A stretch of DNA of 64,000 bases from Epiperipatus broadwayi (GCA_028023455.1 JAQFVV010000012.1:5058499-5122498), one strand, 5' to 3'; numbered from the stretch's first letter, positions 36,690 through 50,720 are shown. Numbers and translations: made by a program. Notes: generated from the letters alone by a model not told the origin.

Positions 36690-37558
36690 AATTATTATTT
36701 TTTCTATTTGCTGTAAATATATTTTTATATTGTAATATCAATAACATTTATATTATATTTATATTATTTATATGTATTATAAAGGTAAATAATGTGGCAA
36801 ACTACTCCTCAAATGTTCCACGTATTTGGGTAGCAAAACTGTACCCTATGTATAAAAATAATAGGGAAGCGAGGTTGGTTTTTATTTAATATTTTCTACA
36901 AACTGATCAAGTCAAAATCTGTAATTATAAATAATAGATCAATAATAAGAAATCTCTCACTTCTGACTAGCTAAACTTATAAAAGGTAAAATATATTTTA
37001 TATCTAAGAATCTTCTATTACACATGTGAATATTTCAAATAAATATACATCAAAACCAAAGGGCATTTTATTGATCTCGAAATATATTTAGAATGAGTAA
37101 ACAAATAATCCTAAAGTTTATTTTAATATTAACATCATCCTTTTCATTTTTATATTACAATGTTATAATATTTAATGGCTAGGCAAAAAAAAATATTTGT
37201 GTATGACTATTTAATGTCTCAGAGTAAATATCAAAATGCCATAGCCGTCCTTATAATGAAAATCCATGAAAACCAAATTTATATATATATACATTTTATT
37301 GGCATTTAAATGATTTCATATTATTAACCACAATAAACATATTTGTGAAACTACGACTGCTTTTCTACAAGCTGAAAAAAAATATCTTAGCTAGGGTTAT
37401 ATATACTAATAAAATAAATAACTAATTTAAAATATAGTTTTTTATACATATTTCACTTATCTACTGATACAAAATAAAGTATAGGAAGCCTTCTAAACAA
37501 ACTAACTTAGGATCACAAGTAATGGCTTATTTATGAAAGTGGCAAAAGTAAAATAAAC
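36690..37558. other. AT-rich non-coding DNA, probably intron
   Basis: No feature is recognised between the probable exon and the (ATT)n array. Confidence 0.45.
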
Positions 37559-37559
37559 A

Positions 37560-37650
<91 letters not shown>

Positions 37651-37663
37651 GTTATTATTATTA
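37559..37663 (+). repeat. (ATT)n microsatellite, about 35 units
   Basis: It is almost pure ATT on the plus strand with one GTT unit near 37651. It abuts the 5' side of the CR1/Jockey-like LINE. Confidence 0.97.
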
Positions 37664-40600
37664 TGCTGCTGACTTTGTAGAGTTAACATGTGTTATTTGT
37701 CTCTCTGATTTTTGAATTCTATAATTCTTATTTGGCTAAGTTTTTTTTCCTATTTGTGATGGTATTATTAAGTAGAGTTTGAAGATCTTATTGATATTGT
37801 TTTGTATGTATTTTATTTTCTAATGGTTTTATATTTCAATTTTTTTTATTGATTTCTTTTAACTTATTTTTAAGTAGCCATTTTTTTTTGATTTTTTAAT
37901 CTTGTTTTAGAATATTTTTTTTTATCTTAGTTTTATCTTTGTTGTAATTTTTTTTTTTTAATTAATTATTTATTTTATTCTTTTGATTTTTTTTATCTTT
38001 ACTTTAGATTCTTAATTATCTTACTTTTTAATCTCTGTTGGAATTTTAATTAGTTTTAATTTTATTTTTGTTTGTTTGTTTTAAAACTTAAGGTTTTTAA
38101 TATTATGGATAAATGTAATTCTTGTCATTTAGCTCTTCCTTTTGTGGAAATTTTATAACTTGTCTTTGTAAGGAATGTTCATTTTAAATGTAGTACAGTA
38201 AGTGAAAAGACATTTAAAAATATGTCATCTACAAATAAAGCATTATGGAGGTGTAAAAATTGTAGAACAGGAACTAATTTAAATTTGACTTTAAATGATG
38301 GATCTAATTCTGATTCCTTATCTAATTCGTTAGATAATAATTCTAGTCTTGAATTACTTCAGCAGATGAATAGAAAACTTGATATGCTGCCTGTTTTACA
38401 GAATATATTGATTCCTTATCTCAATCTTTGCTAAACTTACTTTAGAACTTGAATTAGTTCAAAATAATATAAAATATTGATTAGAGATTTAATGAAATGA
38501 AAGAAAAAGTAAAAGCACAAGATCTTTGTTATGCAATTTGCAAAAAGAAGTTTTTATTTAAAGCAGCAAAGATTAGAAAACAATATTGAAATGTGTGTTG
38601 ATATGCTAATGATGAAAATTTATTTAATATTGTTGAAAATATAGCTAAAAAATTAGAATGTCAGACTTTAATAAAAATTATATTAATTCTATTTATAGAT
38701 TAAAATATGGAGGTAGTTTTAGCTGTAATAAAAGTTAATTTTGTAGTAAAATGGTAAGAGATTTATTCTGTCAGAGGTAAAAGAATTAAATTATATCTAT
38801 CTGATGTTTTGCCATTGCTAAGCTGATAAGCGTATATATTTGAATGAAATTTGCCTGAAAATAGGTATTTTGGAAAGTTTTTCAATGGCTAAAGAAAATA
38901 AGTATAGATTTGTTTGGATTAAAGATGGGAATTTGGTTGAGAAAGATACTGGGGATAGGGCTATTAGGATTGTTTCTGAATGATTTGTCTAATTTATGAC
39001 ATGGTTATCTTTAAATACTGTTACAGAAAAGATAATTTGGCTATTGAAAATTTTAAGTTTCATATAAATATTCGTAGTGTGAGAAACATTGTGAGTTTTA
39101 ATTTTTTACATTCATTGATTATTCATTTGATATTATATTTTGTCTGGATCTGGATTAAGAATGGAAAAGGACTTAGAGTTAGAATATACTCAATTATTAT
39201 TGTAGAATTAATATAGGTCAGGTGGAGTTTTAGTTTATTATAAATCAGTGCTTGTGGACTTTATTGATGCAGTGTTTGATTTCTGATGCTTATTTTAAAT
39301 TTAATTTTAGGTTCAGACAAATTAACACTTATTGCTTGTATAGGTCTTGCAGCATACAGTTGAAAGCTTTAGTGACGAACTTGGTGATTTGCTTACTAAA
39401 TTAAATGTAATCATTATTCTTGTTGGTGACTTGAACATTGATATTTCTGGTGAATTCTGTTGTGCTAATTATTAAATAGTGTCACTTTTTGGATTTATTC
39501 AATGTTTATTTCACTACTGTTAATCTTCATACTTCCTTATTGATCAGTCTTTGCTAGATGTCCTGAAATATTCTTTGAAAACATTTTTGGATTGGTGTCT
39601 TACAGTCACGAGTGTGTTACTTTTAAAAGAATTTTCTCATAGTAAAAGTGTTTTAAACTTTTACTATGATCGTTTGAAACCTTAATTACTAAATATGATT
39701 GGATTTAATCTTTGAGTTGAATGATGTAAATTGTGCATTTTCATTCTTTGTTGACAAGATGGAGTTTATAGATTATTGTTCTTTTATAAAATATATAAAG
39801 AAGAAAGATCTGAAGAGACTGATTGGATTACAAATGAGTTAATATCAAAGTTAACAGTAAGAATAAATGACAAGCTTTTCAAAGTTTGCTAATGAAATTT
39901 AAAATTAGCTAAAGGTTCTTGATAAAGAAAAAGAAGATATAGCAACTAAATGATTTTTATTTATCAAATTGATTCTTTAAAACAACTAAATTAGCAACTT
40001 TGGATGTTGTTAAAATTTATTTTTAAGGAGGTTTCACAAATTTCTAGACTAAAGATTAATGAAATATCTATTGATGTTTTAAATAATTCAAAACTAATAG
40101 CTGATCATTTCAATCAATATTTTGTACATAGTGTGGAATTGTTAATGAATAGTTTTGACAATAATTGCAGTTCTATGTTTTTCAATATAAGAAATCTATC
40201 CTGAATTCTTTGTTTTAAAGATTGAAGATTGTGAATTCTTTATAAAATGAGACATAAAAAATGTATTGGTTGATTGTATTTCTGTAAAAATATTAATTGA
40301 AAATGTTTCATTCTTTTACCAATTTTATATTTTTTATTTAATTTTTCTATTGATTCAGGTGTATTTCCAGATTGTTTAAAATCTGCTGTTGTTACACCTA
40401 TTTTTAAGAGTGGAGATCGGGAATGTTTGGAAAACTACAGACCAATTTCTATTTTATCAACATTGTCTCAAATTTTGGAAATGTGTGTAAAAAACAGAAT
40501 TGTTTTGTTTTTTCAAAAATATAATTTATTTTCAAACAATCAATTTGGGTTTTTGCCAGGAAGATCTACAGAACTGGCTTTATCTGAACATGTTTCAGTC

Positions 40601-41863
40601 ATCACTGAATCTTTAGAAAAAGGTTACAAAACTATAGGCATTTATTTAGATTGACTGCGTTCCACATGATATATTAATAATTAAGTTACACCATTGTGGC
40701 ATAAGGAGTGCTATGCTTGAATGGTTTAAATCTCATTTAAGTAATAGAAGCCAATTTGTGAAAATTAATAATTTTTTGAGTGATTCTGAAATAATTAGAT
40801 ATGGAGTTCCTCAAGGTTCAGTCCTGGGACCATTGTTATTTACTGTTTATATTAATGATCTGCTTGATCTTCTTTTCTAACATTTTTTGTTTTGCAGATG
40901 ATCTGCTTTGGTTACTTCAGCAGTTTATATAGTTTACTTGAGAAACTTGTAATGAAGATTTATTTAAAATTACACAATGGATGAACAGTAATAGATTACT
41001 GCTAAATATTAATAAATGTAATTACATAATGTATTCTCTTAAAAATATTCCAGCAAAAGACTTGTTAATTCAATTGCTTATGTTAATAAACGTCTTGTCA
41101 GAAAATTACCAGGACTTCAACAATTTCTTACCTTGGCTTGGTTTTGGATGAGATTTACATTGGGATAAACATATTCTTTGGCTTCAAGTAAAATTAAGAA
41201 AACTTAATTTTCTTTTTTATAGATTAGAGATTGTTTGAATAAATCTGTCCTATTAAGTATATATAAACAAATTTTCTTAAGCAGACTTTCTTATGGTATA
41301 ACATTATGGGGTGGCACTGCAGCATATTTTTGAAGTCATTGCAAACACTACAAAATTTTACGTTAAGAATTATTTTGTTTAAACCTTTGGATTTGCCAAG
41401 ACTTGAATTATTTAAGTGTGCTGGAGTTTTAACTATTCATCAATTATTTTTAGTGAATATTTTGTGTTATTATATTAAATACAAAAAAATGAATAAATAT
41501 AATTCTTCATCAATAATGGTGACTAGATCAAGTGATTTTGATTTATTATTTGAACCAGTGTACTTTAAAACTCATTGCAGATATCAGAAATGTTATCTTG
41601 GTCCAAGATTTTATAATATTTTTATAAGAAACATTGGATTTAATGTTAATGACTTATCAAGGAAAACTTTGAGAAAATTAATTATGAACTGGATTGTAAT
41701 TGATGATAATCAAAAACTTTTATTTCTATTTAATTATTTTATTGTATATTAATGTTTTTTATTTTATTGCACATGTATTTTTGTTAAGCTCCATGCGTGA
41801 TTTATTTATCACAAGGAGATTATATGTTTAATAAATTAAATTAAAATTAAATTAAATTAAATT
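37664..41863 (+). pseudogene. Decayed CR1/Jockey-type LINE, both ORFs broken
   Basis: ORF1 starts at ATG 38105 (MDKCNSCHLALPF). After a frameshift it continues as SSTNKALWRCKNCRTG, giving a CxxC...CxxC zinc-finger (PHD-like) pattern, followed by a leucine-rich segment (LELLQQMNRKLDML). ORF2 remnants include an endonuclease piece (LVGDLNIDISG near 39420), RT pieces at 40427-40654 (ENYRPISILS, NNQFGFLPGRST), GVPQGSVLGPLLF near 40805-40845, and a C-terminal frame at 41306-41752. In active elements ORF1 binds RNA and ORF2 nicks DNA and reverse-transcribes. There are many stops and shifts, so this copy is dead. The 3' end is a short AT-repeat tail (TTAAATTAAA) typical of CR1-like elements. Confidence 0.8.
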
Positions 41864-42069
<206 letters not shown>

Positions 42070-42604
42070 TAACAAAAAACAAAAAAACAAACAAAAAAAC
42101 AACCTCCACCATCAAGACTTTTGTCTCTGGCAGATCAGTTACACCAGAGAATAATCATGATTAACCCATCACACTGCACCCAGCAGTATATATTCAAGCT
42201 TACACATGCATACAATAAAGCATGAGAAGAACTCAAAAGCTATCTGAAGATAAAGAAAAGCAAGGTATGCCTAACCAGGCCACACACTTGGACAAGAGAT
42301 TATATAAGATGGGTGCTGGGGAACCAACCAGATGTAAAAGTGCCAATGGCACTATATACAAATAGTGGAACATATGCAGGACACAATATGATTATGCCAA
42401 TTTTTGAATATTTTAAAGAGAAATTACAAGAAAGACAACCATAATAGTAATAATAATAAGTCAGATGTCACATGACTTATATATAGCTTGCACTTACAAA
42501 TATGTAAAATTAGGCGTGCTAATAGCTCTAAACAACTTTTTTTTTATTATTTATGATAAATGCTACTACAAGAGAAGGCATTCAAATCATTTTTATCTTG
42601 GATT

Positions 42605-42660
42605 GTCCCCATCCCCAGACCGGTTTCGACCTATGGGTCTCTTCAGTGAGGAGTTGGGAC
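42605..42660 (-). ncRNA. Type I hammerhead ribozyme, predicted complete, minus strand
   Basis: This is the exact reverse complement of the ribozyme at 43105-43160. On the minus strand it contains CTGAAGA, a GACC/GGTC stem II with loop CATA, GAA, the self-complementary ACCGGT as stem III and C as the cleavage base. Two stem I helices flank it. The high GC of this segment stands out from the neighbourhood. Confidence 0.85.
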
Positions 42661-43104
42661 ATTAGATCTAAAAAACCAACTCAAGCAAAGCATTTATCTA
42701 AAAGATAACTGTTAGAAGAAGATCTGAAACTTTTAGACATCCAAAATAAAAATGATTTGAATGCCTTCTCTTGTAGTAGCATTTATCATAAATAAAATAA
42801 AAAAGCTTGTTTAGAGCTATTAGCACGCTCTTAATTTTACATATTTGTAAGTGCAAGCTATATATAAGTCATGTGACATCTGACTTGTTATTATTACTAT
42901 TATTATTTTGCTGTTGTGGCTTTAGCTAAATTAAAGAGCTAAGCCTACTAATATATGGAGTATCTGAATTAAGTTCAGGCCCATATGATTTTTTCAGTTG
43001 GAGAGCTGACTTTAAAGACATGTAGATGTCTAAAAGTTTCAGATCTTCTTCTAACAATTACTTTTAGATAAATGCTTTGCTTGAGTTGGTTTTTTAGATC
43101 TAAT

Positions 43105-43160
43105 GTCCCAACTCCTCACTGAAGAGACCCATAGGTCGAAACCGGTCTGGGGATGGGGAC
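43105..43160 (+). ncRNA. Type I hammerhead ribozyme, predicted complete, plus strand
   Basis: The core is CTGAAGA at 43119-43125. Stem II is GACC (43126-43129) with GGTC (43134-43137), closing loop CATA. GAA is at 43138-43140. Stem III is ACCGGT (43141-43146) with no loop, and C43147 is the predicted cleavage base. Stem I pairs TCCTCA (43113-43118) with TGGGGA (43148-43153, one wobble). After a 3/2-nt internal loop GTCCC (43105-43109) pairs with GGGAC (43156-43160). Every conserved hammerhead residue is present. The short palindromic stem III is the form reported for hammerheads of Penelope-like elements, which probably act as dimers. Confidence 0.88.
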
Positions 43161-43937
43161 AATGCAAGATAAAAATGATTTGAATGCCTTCTCTTGTAGT
43201 AGCTTTATCATAAATAATACAAAAAAGCTTGTTTAGAGCTATTAGCACGCTTTAATTTTACATAAGAAAGACAACCATATAAAATACCACATAATCTGTT
43301 TGGCCCACCAGAGACAAAAACCCATTCACAAAAGACTATTCACAACAAAACTAAATACTATTCGAAACGCTTGCCATCCAGGTAGTCCTGGAGTTCCATT
43401 GTTTGTATTAAAGCATCTAAGCAAATTCACAACAGAATATTTGTGTCAGTTAGCAAACCATCTAGCGCAACAAATTCAACCCATGGAGGGTGTCTATCCA
43501 AAGCCATAGTACCCTATAATAAAAGAAAGCAATTATTCCACCTATTACAGACCCCAGACCAATATCTATGGGACCTTTGCCGATCAAAATTATGGAGAAA
43601 ATTATTAAAGATGAAATTGAACCGTATATAATGCCACTTATCTCCGAAGCACAATATGCAAAGAAAACTCTTCAACAACAGAAGCGCTTTATTCTTCAAA
43701 GCAATTCTAGCAACAGTAAAACAACGAAAAATACGGACCCGTTGTTGTGCAGCTTGATATAGAAGCTGCATTTGACTCTCAGTCAAATATACACACTTCT
43801 AAAAATGCTAAAAGACACAGAAATTCTTAGAACGCATCTATATATAATTGCTAACCTGCTTCGAACAGAGAGTCCATATAACTTTAAATGGAAGAAACAC
43901 CATCTTCACCCACCAAATCTATATCCCAAGGATCCCC

Positions 43938-44143
<206 letters not shown>

Positions 44144-44149
44144 ATATTT

Positions 44150-47100
44150 GTGCACATGCTCATATCATTTAACATATAATAAGAGGAATTTATCATCTCT
44201 TACAAAAAAAACAAAGACTAATATCTATGCAATGAGAGGAATTCAGCATCTCTGAGATAAAACAACTTTGTCATAAGAGAAATTTGCCATCTCTTATACA
44301 AATAAGAAAAATATATTTATTATTGCATATGATAGTGCCAAGTGTATGAAGGCCACCATTCAAATTATTTGCATAACAAATAAATTTACCAACACTTTAT
44401 TTCTAGTACTTGTATCCTTAATGACTCACTAAATATCCATAATTTTTTTATCCTGGAACAATGTATTTATGAAGGTTTAAATTTATAACAATAATAAACA
44501 TTAATAGTCAACATTTAATTAGTATAACCCTTCACATAAAAATAATATATGGGACATTTTCAAATATGTGTTAAATGTAAAGCAAAAAAATATTTTTGGC
44601 TATTATCTTCATTGTTGTAAAAGAAAATTTCTTTAGGACAGCAAAATAAAAAAAATGTGTAGCAACAATTCATAATAAAAGATATTATTAAAGAAAATAA
44701 TATCTTTATTTCTTTTTTTATTTACAGTTCTAAATTCAAAGTTCATTTTTGAATCTGATTTTCAGTGAATTTCCCTGATGGTAATTGTTGACAAAATAAG
44801 AAAGCAACAATTACAAAAGATAGTTTATCTTGATTAAAATTTAAAAGTTCAAGATAAAAGTCTATTTTTCATGAAACTTCTTTTGAAGATGATTACAGGT
44901 GGACATAAAAAGTTAAGGTCTTGGAAATGTTAACAAACTATTAATTTTCCATGCAGTAACATTCTCCCTCTGTATATCTTTAAAATGTTACTTCTTCAAT
45001 GCTTTGATTTAGAAAAGATATATTACCTTTTAGTTAGATAGCCTTTTATTTTATTTTAACATTGTGCCTTAATAAAGATGTGACATAATATAGGCAACCA
45101 GAATGGAGGCTTCACAAGATCCATCAAATTATCTGTATCTAGCTGATTATCTTGGCTAATGACTTTACTACTATTGCCATTTTTAAAAACTGTATTAAAA
45201 GAAAACAATCTAGTTGGATTGAAAGTTTCTCACCAAGTTTTTTAATGGTAATCAACCTCCCTTACTGCAAAATTAAAGATGTTTGAATTATTATAGTTAT
45301 CTCAAGATCATTTTCTAGAAATCATGCAACTCTAAATATTTTACATGGCTCATTTTGCATACCTGCACACACATCTTGAACATTTGTTTTCAAACACCTT
45401 ATGTTCAACTGCTTCTAAAACAACTTTAATATTAATAAAAAGTAATAATTAAAATATAACTTAAATAATTAAACTTTTTGTGTAATTTTATTACACTTAA
45501 ATCTTATATCTCCCTTGCTCTTTTAAATACATATTGACATACATTCTTTGGCAAATACCAAAACTAAAATAATTGCCTATAATATTTCCATCATCTTTCT
45601 TTTTTTTTTTAAATTTAAAATAACTTTTCACTTGAATAAAAGATTTTGATCTTAACAACTTTCTAAAAAAAAAAAAAAAACAATTTAAAATGAAAACAAC
45701 TTTATGCACAAAATATAAATAGACACCAATTCATTTTATTTTAAAATAAGATTTATGATCACAAATATATATGATTAACATTGAAATCTTTATTCTTTTA
45801 AAGATCACATTTTTTTAATTCACAGCGAACTACCGCTGTATATTAGTAAATAATAATATGCCACCTAAACTACATTTATAAAATACCAATGCTATGAAAA
45901 TATTTATGGTTAATTGAAGTTATGTCAGTTTGTTTGCTTTTCCTCTTTCATATATTTATTTTAATTAGGCATTTAATCTTATTCCATAAAATGCTTGCCA
46001 TGTCTCTGCAACACATTTTAAAAATAACATTCCTCATCCAAGATAAAAAAGATACTAAATAGCTAGTGTTAATACAATATACTTGGTCCACATCCAGAAA
46101 ATACATCTCTTACTCATGAATATTAGTTTAAAATATCAAATTTCTATATGGAAGATACTTTAAACAGCTTATTATATTTGAGAAAAGAAACAATTTAAAA
46201 TGACTAAATTATTTATTTTTTTGCTTTTCTCTTAGAATTCAGAGTTTATAAAACTGTACCCACTTTTTGTAAGATCAATCTTTCAAATAATAAATAAGAT
46301 TTTTTTTAATATCTTTCATAAAAGAAACTTATTGCAGAGTTGATTTAAATGGTAAGTTATTAGTAAATTTATGATTATATAAATAGCAACAAAATTTATA
46401 TTTATTCTGCTCTAGTTTATATCTTCATACTCTGAGTCAAAGAACTTTTACAAAAACTGCAAAACAAAAAAAATATTAGAAGCATTACTAAAAATACGAT
46501 CTCCAAAAATATGCCTATAAATCAAAAACTATAAATTATTAAACAAACTATCTCTAAGGGTGAGATAACAGGACTAGAAAAAAGCTCTAATTTTTAACAC
46601 TTTTCCATTCAAAATAAATATTTGTAAAAGGAACCAGCTATTGACAAAATATGCTTCTCAACAGCTGATATAGCTAGAGTTGAGATTTGTAATATTTAAA
46701 AAAAAATTCTCATAAAAATAATATCTCAGAACTAAACTAACATAAAATTGGATAAATCTTTATTTGAACTTTCCACAAATAAAGGAAATATTACTGTCAT
46801 CATGAATCCTAGTTCTCTTTAACTATAATATCCCCCTCTTTTCTTCCAATGTGTAAGCTTGTAGTTTAAACCTGTAGATGTCCCTATCTTCACGTTTTCA
46901 CTGTAGAGGTCCCTATCTTTACATTTTCAACCACACATGCTTTAGGTTTGTTGCCTTAGTAAATATTACTTATGTAATCAATGTGCATTAAATAAATCTA
47001 TAATATTTATGTAAAAAGTAATTGAAATAATATGACATATCAAAATTTTCAGCTGGAATAAAAAATGTATTTTGAGATATTGTCTTGCATTATATTCAAT

Positions 47101-48140
47101 GTTTAAAGAATTATTGTATTATAATTGTAATTTATGTCAGAAAACACCTAAAGCCATTAATAAAACAATCAATTGGAAAAGATATTAAAAATAAAATGTT
47201 CTCTATGGAATAATATTTTATCTAAATTCATTGGACAACCAAAATACATAGATATTTTCATCCTATAATAAGTGCTTTACAATCTCTTATTTATACTCTA
47301 TCAGATATGTACTGGTTTTAATATCATATACAATACATTGTTTAAAACTATATCTTAAAAAGTTAACAAATTTTATTCTATGATTGTCTAAATTTGAAAT
47401 TTTTTATATTAAAATATTCTGTTTAAATTTAACTTTGTTTCTCTGGTTACAAAATATTCTTCCAATGAAGATTTAAGAATGTATTGCCATGATCGATTGA
47501 ACTATGTTACTGCCTTGGTTAAACACTTTTTGACATTTATTTAGTGTTCAATATGCAACACTATGAATAAATCTTGATGCTCTGATGGGTTATCTCTGGA
47601 ATTGTTGCTGATTTATTATTGTAAGGAGAATAAAAATACATGCTTTAGAATCACTATCCTTATATGATCAATATATTTATCAGATGTGTAAATAACATGT
47701 TTGTAGTCTGAAAACATGGTAGAGATAAATTATATGATTTTTTCTAACACATAAACAATATTCAAACTCAACTTAATTTCTTAATAGAATAGAGGTAATC
47801 CTTTTTTGATATCCTCACCACCAAAACACAGAATGATTGTTTGGCATTCTCCATTTTAAAAAAAAAACATATATACTGATAGATGTCTAATATTTCCATT
47901 TTATCATCATTCAATTCATTTTTATTTCATATAGCAAAAGCTCACTCTATACAAATAGTTACTTGCAAATAAATGTGAACTTGGACAAAAAAATAAGTTA
48001 TATACTTGATATCATCATAGATAATGTGTGCAACAAAAGAAATCATAAGCAAATCCTTAGTCTAAAATGAAACTAATTATAATAAGATAAAACAAAAAGA
48101 AAAAATAGTTATTAGAATTCATATTTCTCATATATAATGG
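44150..48140. other. AT-rich non-coding DNA
   Basis: No gene is seen. A small direct repeat (GTCCCTATCTT) occurs twice at about 46880-46925. Confidence 0.5.
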
Positions 48141-48144
48141 AACT

Positions 48145-48385
48145 AAACAAGGCAAAACTCTCCATACAGTAGTACCATCCTGTGCCAACCAGAGTAATCA
48201 ATGGATGCCAGAAGGCTTGTGCATAGAATCCCTATCTAATGCCTACTCATCCAATATCCCCAGATTAGTTTCTGGCTTATGGAATAGGCATTAGATAGGG
48301 ATTTTATGCACAAGCCTTCTGGCATACATTGATTACTCTGGTTGGCACAGGGTGGCACTACTGTATGGAGAGTTTTGCCTTGTTT
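48145..48385. repeat. 241-bp palindrome, nearly perfect arms
   Basis: The outer ends AAACAAGGCAAAACTCTCC and GGAGAGTTTTGCCTTGTTT are exact inverses. Arms of about 100 bp match with few differences (for example AGGCTTGTGCATA against TATGCACAAGCCT), with about 40 bp at the centre. It is less AT-rich than its surroundings and has no coding frame. No TSD or hammerhead core was found. Confidence 0.88.
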
Positions 48386-48389
48386 ATAA

Positions 48390-49700
48390 ACAATTATTTG
48401 CTACTATAAGAGATGGTAATCATGTGATGTATAACAGAGCTACTGAGAGTTTTGAATATTTTCTTGAAACCCTATGACATAAGAATTATGTATAGCACTT
48501 AGACCTAAGGACTCAAAACCTCTTGAGATCAAGGAAGTTAAGAAAACCCCATATGAAATTTATAGAACCTCTTATGATGGTATAAATAATTATCATAACA
48601 GTGATAAAGTAATACACATATTAACACAATAGAATAGCATTTATTATTAACAACACTTATTCGTGAATAGAATGTAATTTTTTTTCACACTAATATCTCC
48701 AGATGTGAAATTTATTACTGAAACAAACATAAGAAAGCTATAAAGATTCCTAAGAAACCAGACTGTATCAACAAACATGATGTCATATCTAATTTGTCTC
48801 CAATTTGATTTTTTTTTACAAATTCATTAATCAAAATAACTGTTGGTTTTATATCAGATCATGCATCTTCTATCACTCTCTCTCTCTCTGATCTTTCTCT
48901 GATCTTTATGATGTTTAATCATGTTTATGATTTGCTTTTAGTGTCACAATTTTTTTTTAGTTTTTTCTTACCCAGTTGATGGCAATGATTATCCCAAATG
49001 TGACTGTAATATTCCTGTTAATTAACTTAGATAAACCTGGAATTATTATTTATATAATAAAACAACTCTGTTGAAGGAAATATATAAAAAAATAAACTTT
49101 AAAATTGATTAAAATTTATTTAAAGTTCAACAAAGTCAAGTTTCAGCATTTTTATGCCATAATTATGGTCAATATTCAAGTGCTGTTGATTAATAGAGAT
49201 CAAACTATTTATTAAAGATGTAAGGAAATCTTAATTCAGCACTGTTGGAGCATTGTTTAAAGTTGTTTTTAGAATTTCCTATGAACAATGAATTTTTTAT
49301 TTCTTTTTATTTGATCTCTTTTTTCACATATAACATTTTTATTGTATGGTTTAAGTACAGTCATCTTATATTTAAAGTGCATTTTGAAATTATGTTAGGG
49401 ATTGTACAATTTGATTTGTGTATTCAAACTAAATCTTGCTTCCATATTATATAATCAATAACGTATGGATTTTAATACTATTTAATATATACGACATCAA
49501 CTTTTAACATGACATTTCTTAGATTTTGAGTTAAGATTCAATGAAGAATAAATGCTGATGCCAGTACTTTATTATTTACTTGTTTTGCTAAAATATTGTA
49601 CATCATTGAAATTTAAGATTTCGCTTAACATAAAATATAGAATTGTGGTTAAATGTCTATACATTTTTCCAACGTCTGATTATTTAACATATATATATAA
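48390..49700. other. AT-rich non-coding DNA
   Basis: A short (CT)n stretch occurs near 48877. The open frame at 49245-49454 has no recognisable motif. Confidence 0.5.
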
Positions 49701-49701
49701 A

Positions 49702-49872
49702 TAAATTATTTTTTGGGTAAAATCATGTATTATTTTCTATTATATACCGATATTTTGATGAACTACCATCCATCATTGTCAAGGTAAACTCTTGACAATG
49801 GTGGATGCTAGTTCATCGAAATACTGGTATATAATAAAAAATAATACACAGTTTTATCCAAAAAATAATTTA
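49702..49872. repeat. 171-bp palindrome related to the fold-back at 2466-2927
   Basis: Arms of about 82 bp (TAAATTATTTTTTGG at one end and its near-inverse at the other) meet at a 6-bp centre. Each arm contains the module GATGAACTA, about 8 bases, then CATTGTCAAG, also present in the 2.5-kb fold-back as GATGAAATAG and CATTGTCAAGG. It looks like a more truncated member of the same family, with its inversion point at the CTTGACAATGG module. Confidence 0.78.
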
Positions 49873-50279
49873 TTTACATCATACAACCGTGAAAACATTA
49901 AATATAATGTGTGTATATATATATTGTACCGTTATTTTTATAATGGTACAAATATATTGGCATTTGGTAAAAACTAAAAAAAAAAAGAGTAAACTTAATT
50001 TTTTTTTATTAGTATAATTTATTTATTTTTTAAAAATGTACAGTAAAAGTTAAAATTGTCTTTTATATTTTTTTATGTAATTAAAAATAAAAGTAGAAAT
50101 TGGAGAGCACAAAAGACACGCAGATAAATTAAAAGAATTCCAAAAGTAAAAAGATAAGCTAAAAGAAAAATATTTTAGCTAATTAAAGATGGCAGAATTA
50201 TGCTAAAAAAAGAGAACTTTGTAATTTAAAAATTATAAAGAATGAACGAGATTATCAGCGTATATTTTTGATAAACAAA

Positions 50280-50720
50280 AGGATGCGCAGAAGTCTAAAA
50301 ACTGGACCTCGTGTATAAAAAGACAGAGGCTAGTTTTGATCAGGGTATTGTTTTGTCGGTTTCTCTCTAGTTGGTCCTGGATAATAAAGAGAATATATAT
50401 CCAGGATCACCCTACATGGAATTAATTCTGCATATCGGAGTGAACCAGAGCTTCTGCGGACATCGTGCCTGAAGATGGACACCAGAAAAACCTTTGTGAC
50501 CAACTAGGAGAATAGACCACAAGATCAACTTATAACCAATGACCAAGCTCATTCTAACCCAAAAAACTATGCATAGTAATCTACAACCTTCTCACTAAAC
50601 TTACCGGTAAGCTATGACTCTTATTATTCCCGATTGTGACTAAATTGTCGACAAACCATTTTGCAAACAAGTCGTAAAAATATACGTATATTAGGAGCCC
50701 GATAGAGACTTTAATTTTCC
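50280..50720. other. CpG-richer segment with TATA box and AATAAA, possible LTR or promoter
   Basis: TATAAAAAGACAG at about 50315 is followed by TTGTCGGTTTCTCTCTAG, then AATAAAGA at about 50385 and a moderately GC-rich stretch to 50700. This order is what an LTR R/U5 region or a Pol II start would show. CTCTAGTTGGTC (near 50365) and GACCAACTAGGAG (near 50500) are almost inverse to each other. No LTR ends, TSD or coding frame were found. Confidence 0.3.

Larger units (their letters stand above)
42428..43279. mobile_element. Hammerhead-bearing inverted (snapback) element with 16-bp TSD
   Basis: The 16-bp target AAGAAAGACAACCATA is exact at 42428-42443 and 43264-43279, bounding an 820-bp insertion (42444-43263). 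It holds three partial copies of one unit: a minus-strand copy (about 42461-42738), a plus-strand partial copy without the ribozyme (about 42739-42887) and a plus-strand copy (about 43020-43263). The outer copies each carry an identical 56-nt hammerhead. About 130 bp between the middle and right copies is unrelated single-copy text. No protein is encoded. The layout, TSD and hammerhead fit a non-autonomous relative of Penelope-like elements. Confidence 0.86.

Noticed and set aside
50466-50500. CTGAAGA followed by TGG/CCA and GAAA, a possible hammerhead
   Set aside because: Stem II would be only 3 bp with the wrong closing pair, and I could form neither stem III nor stem I.
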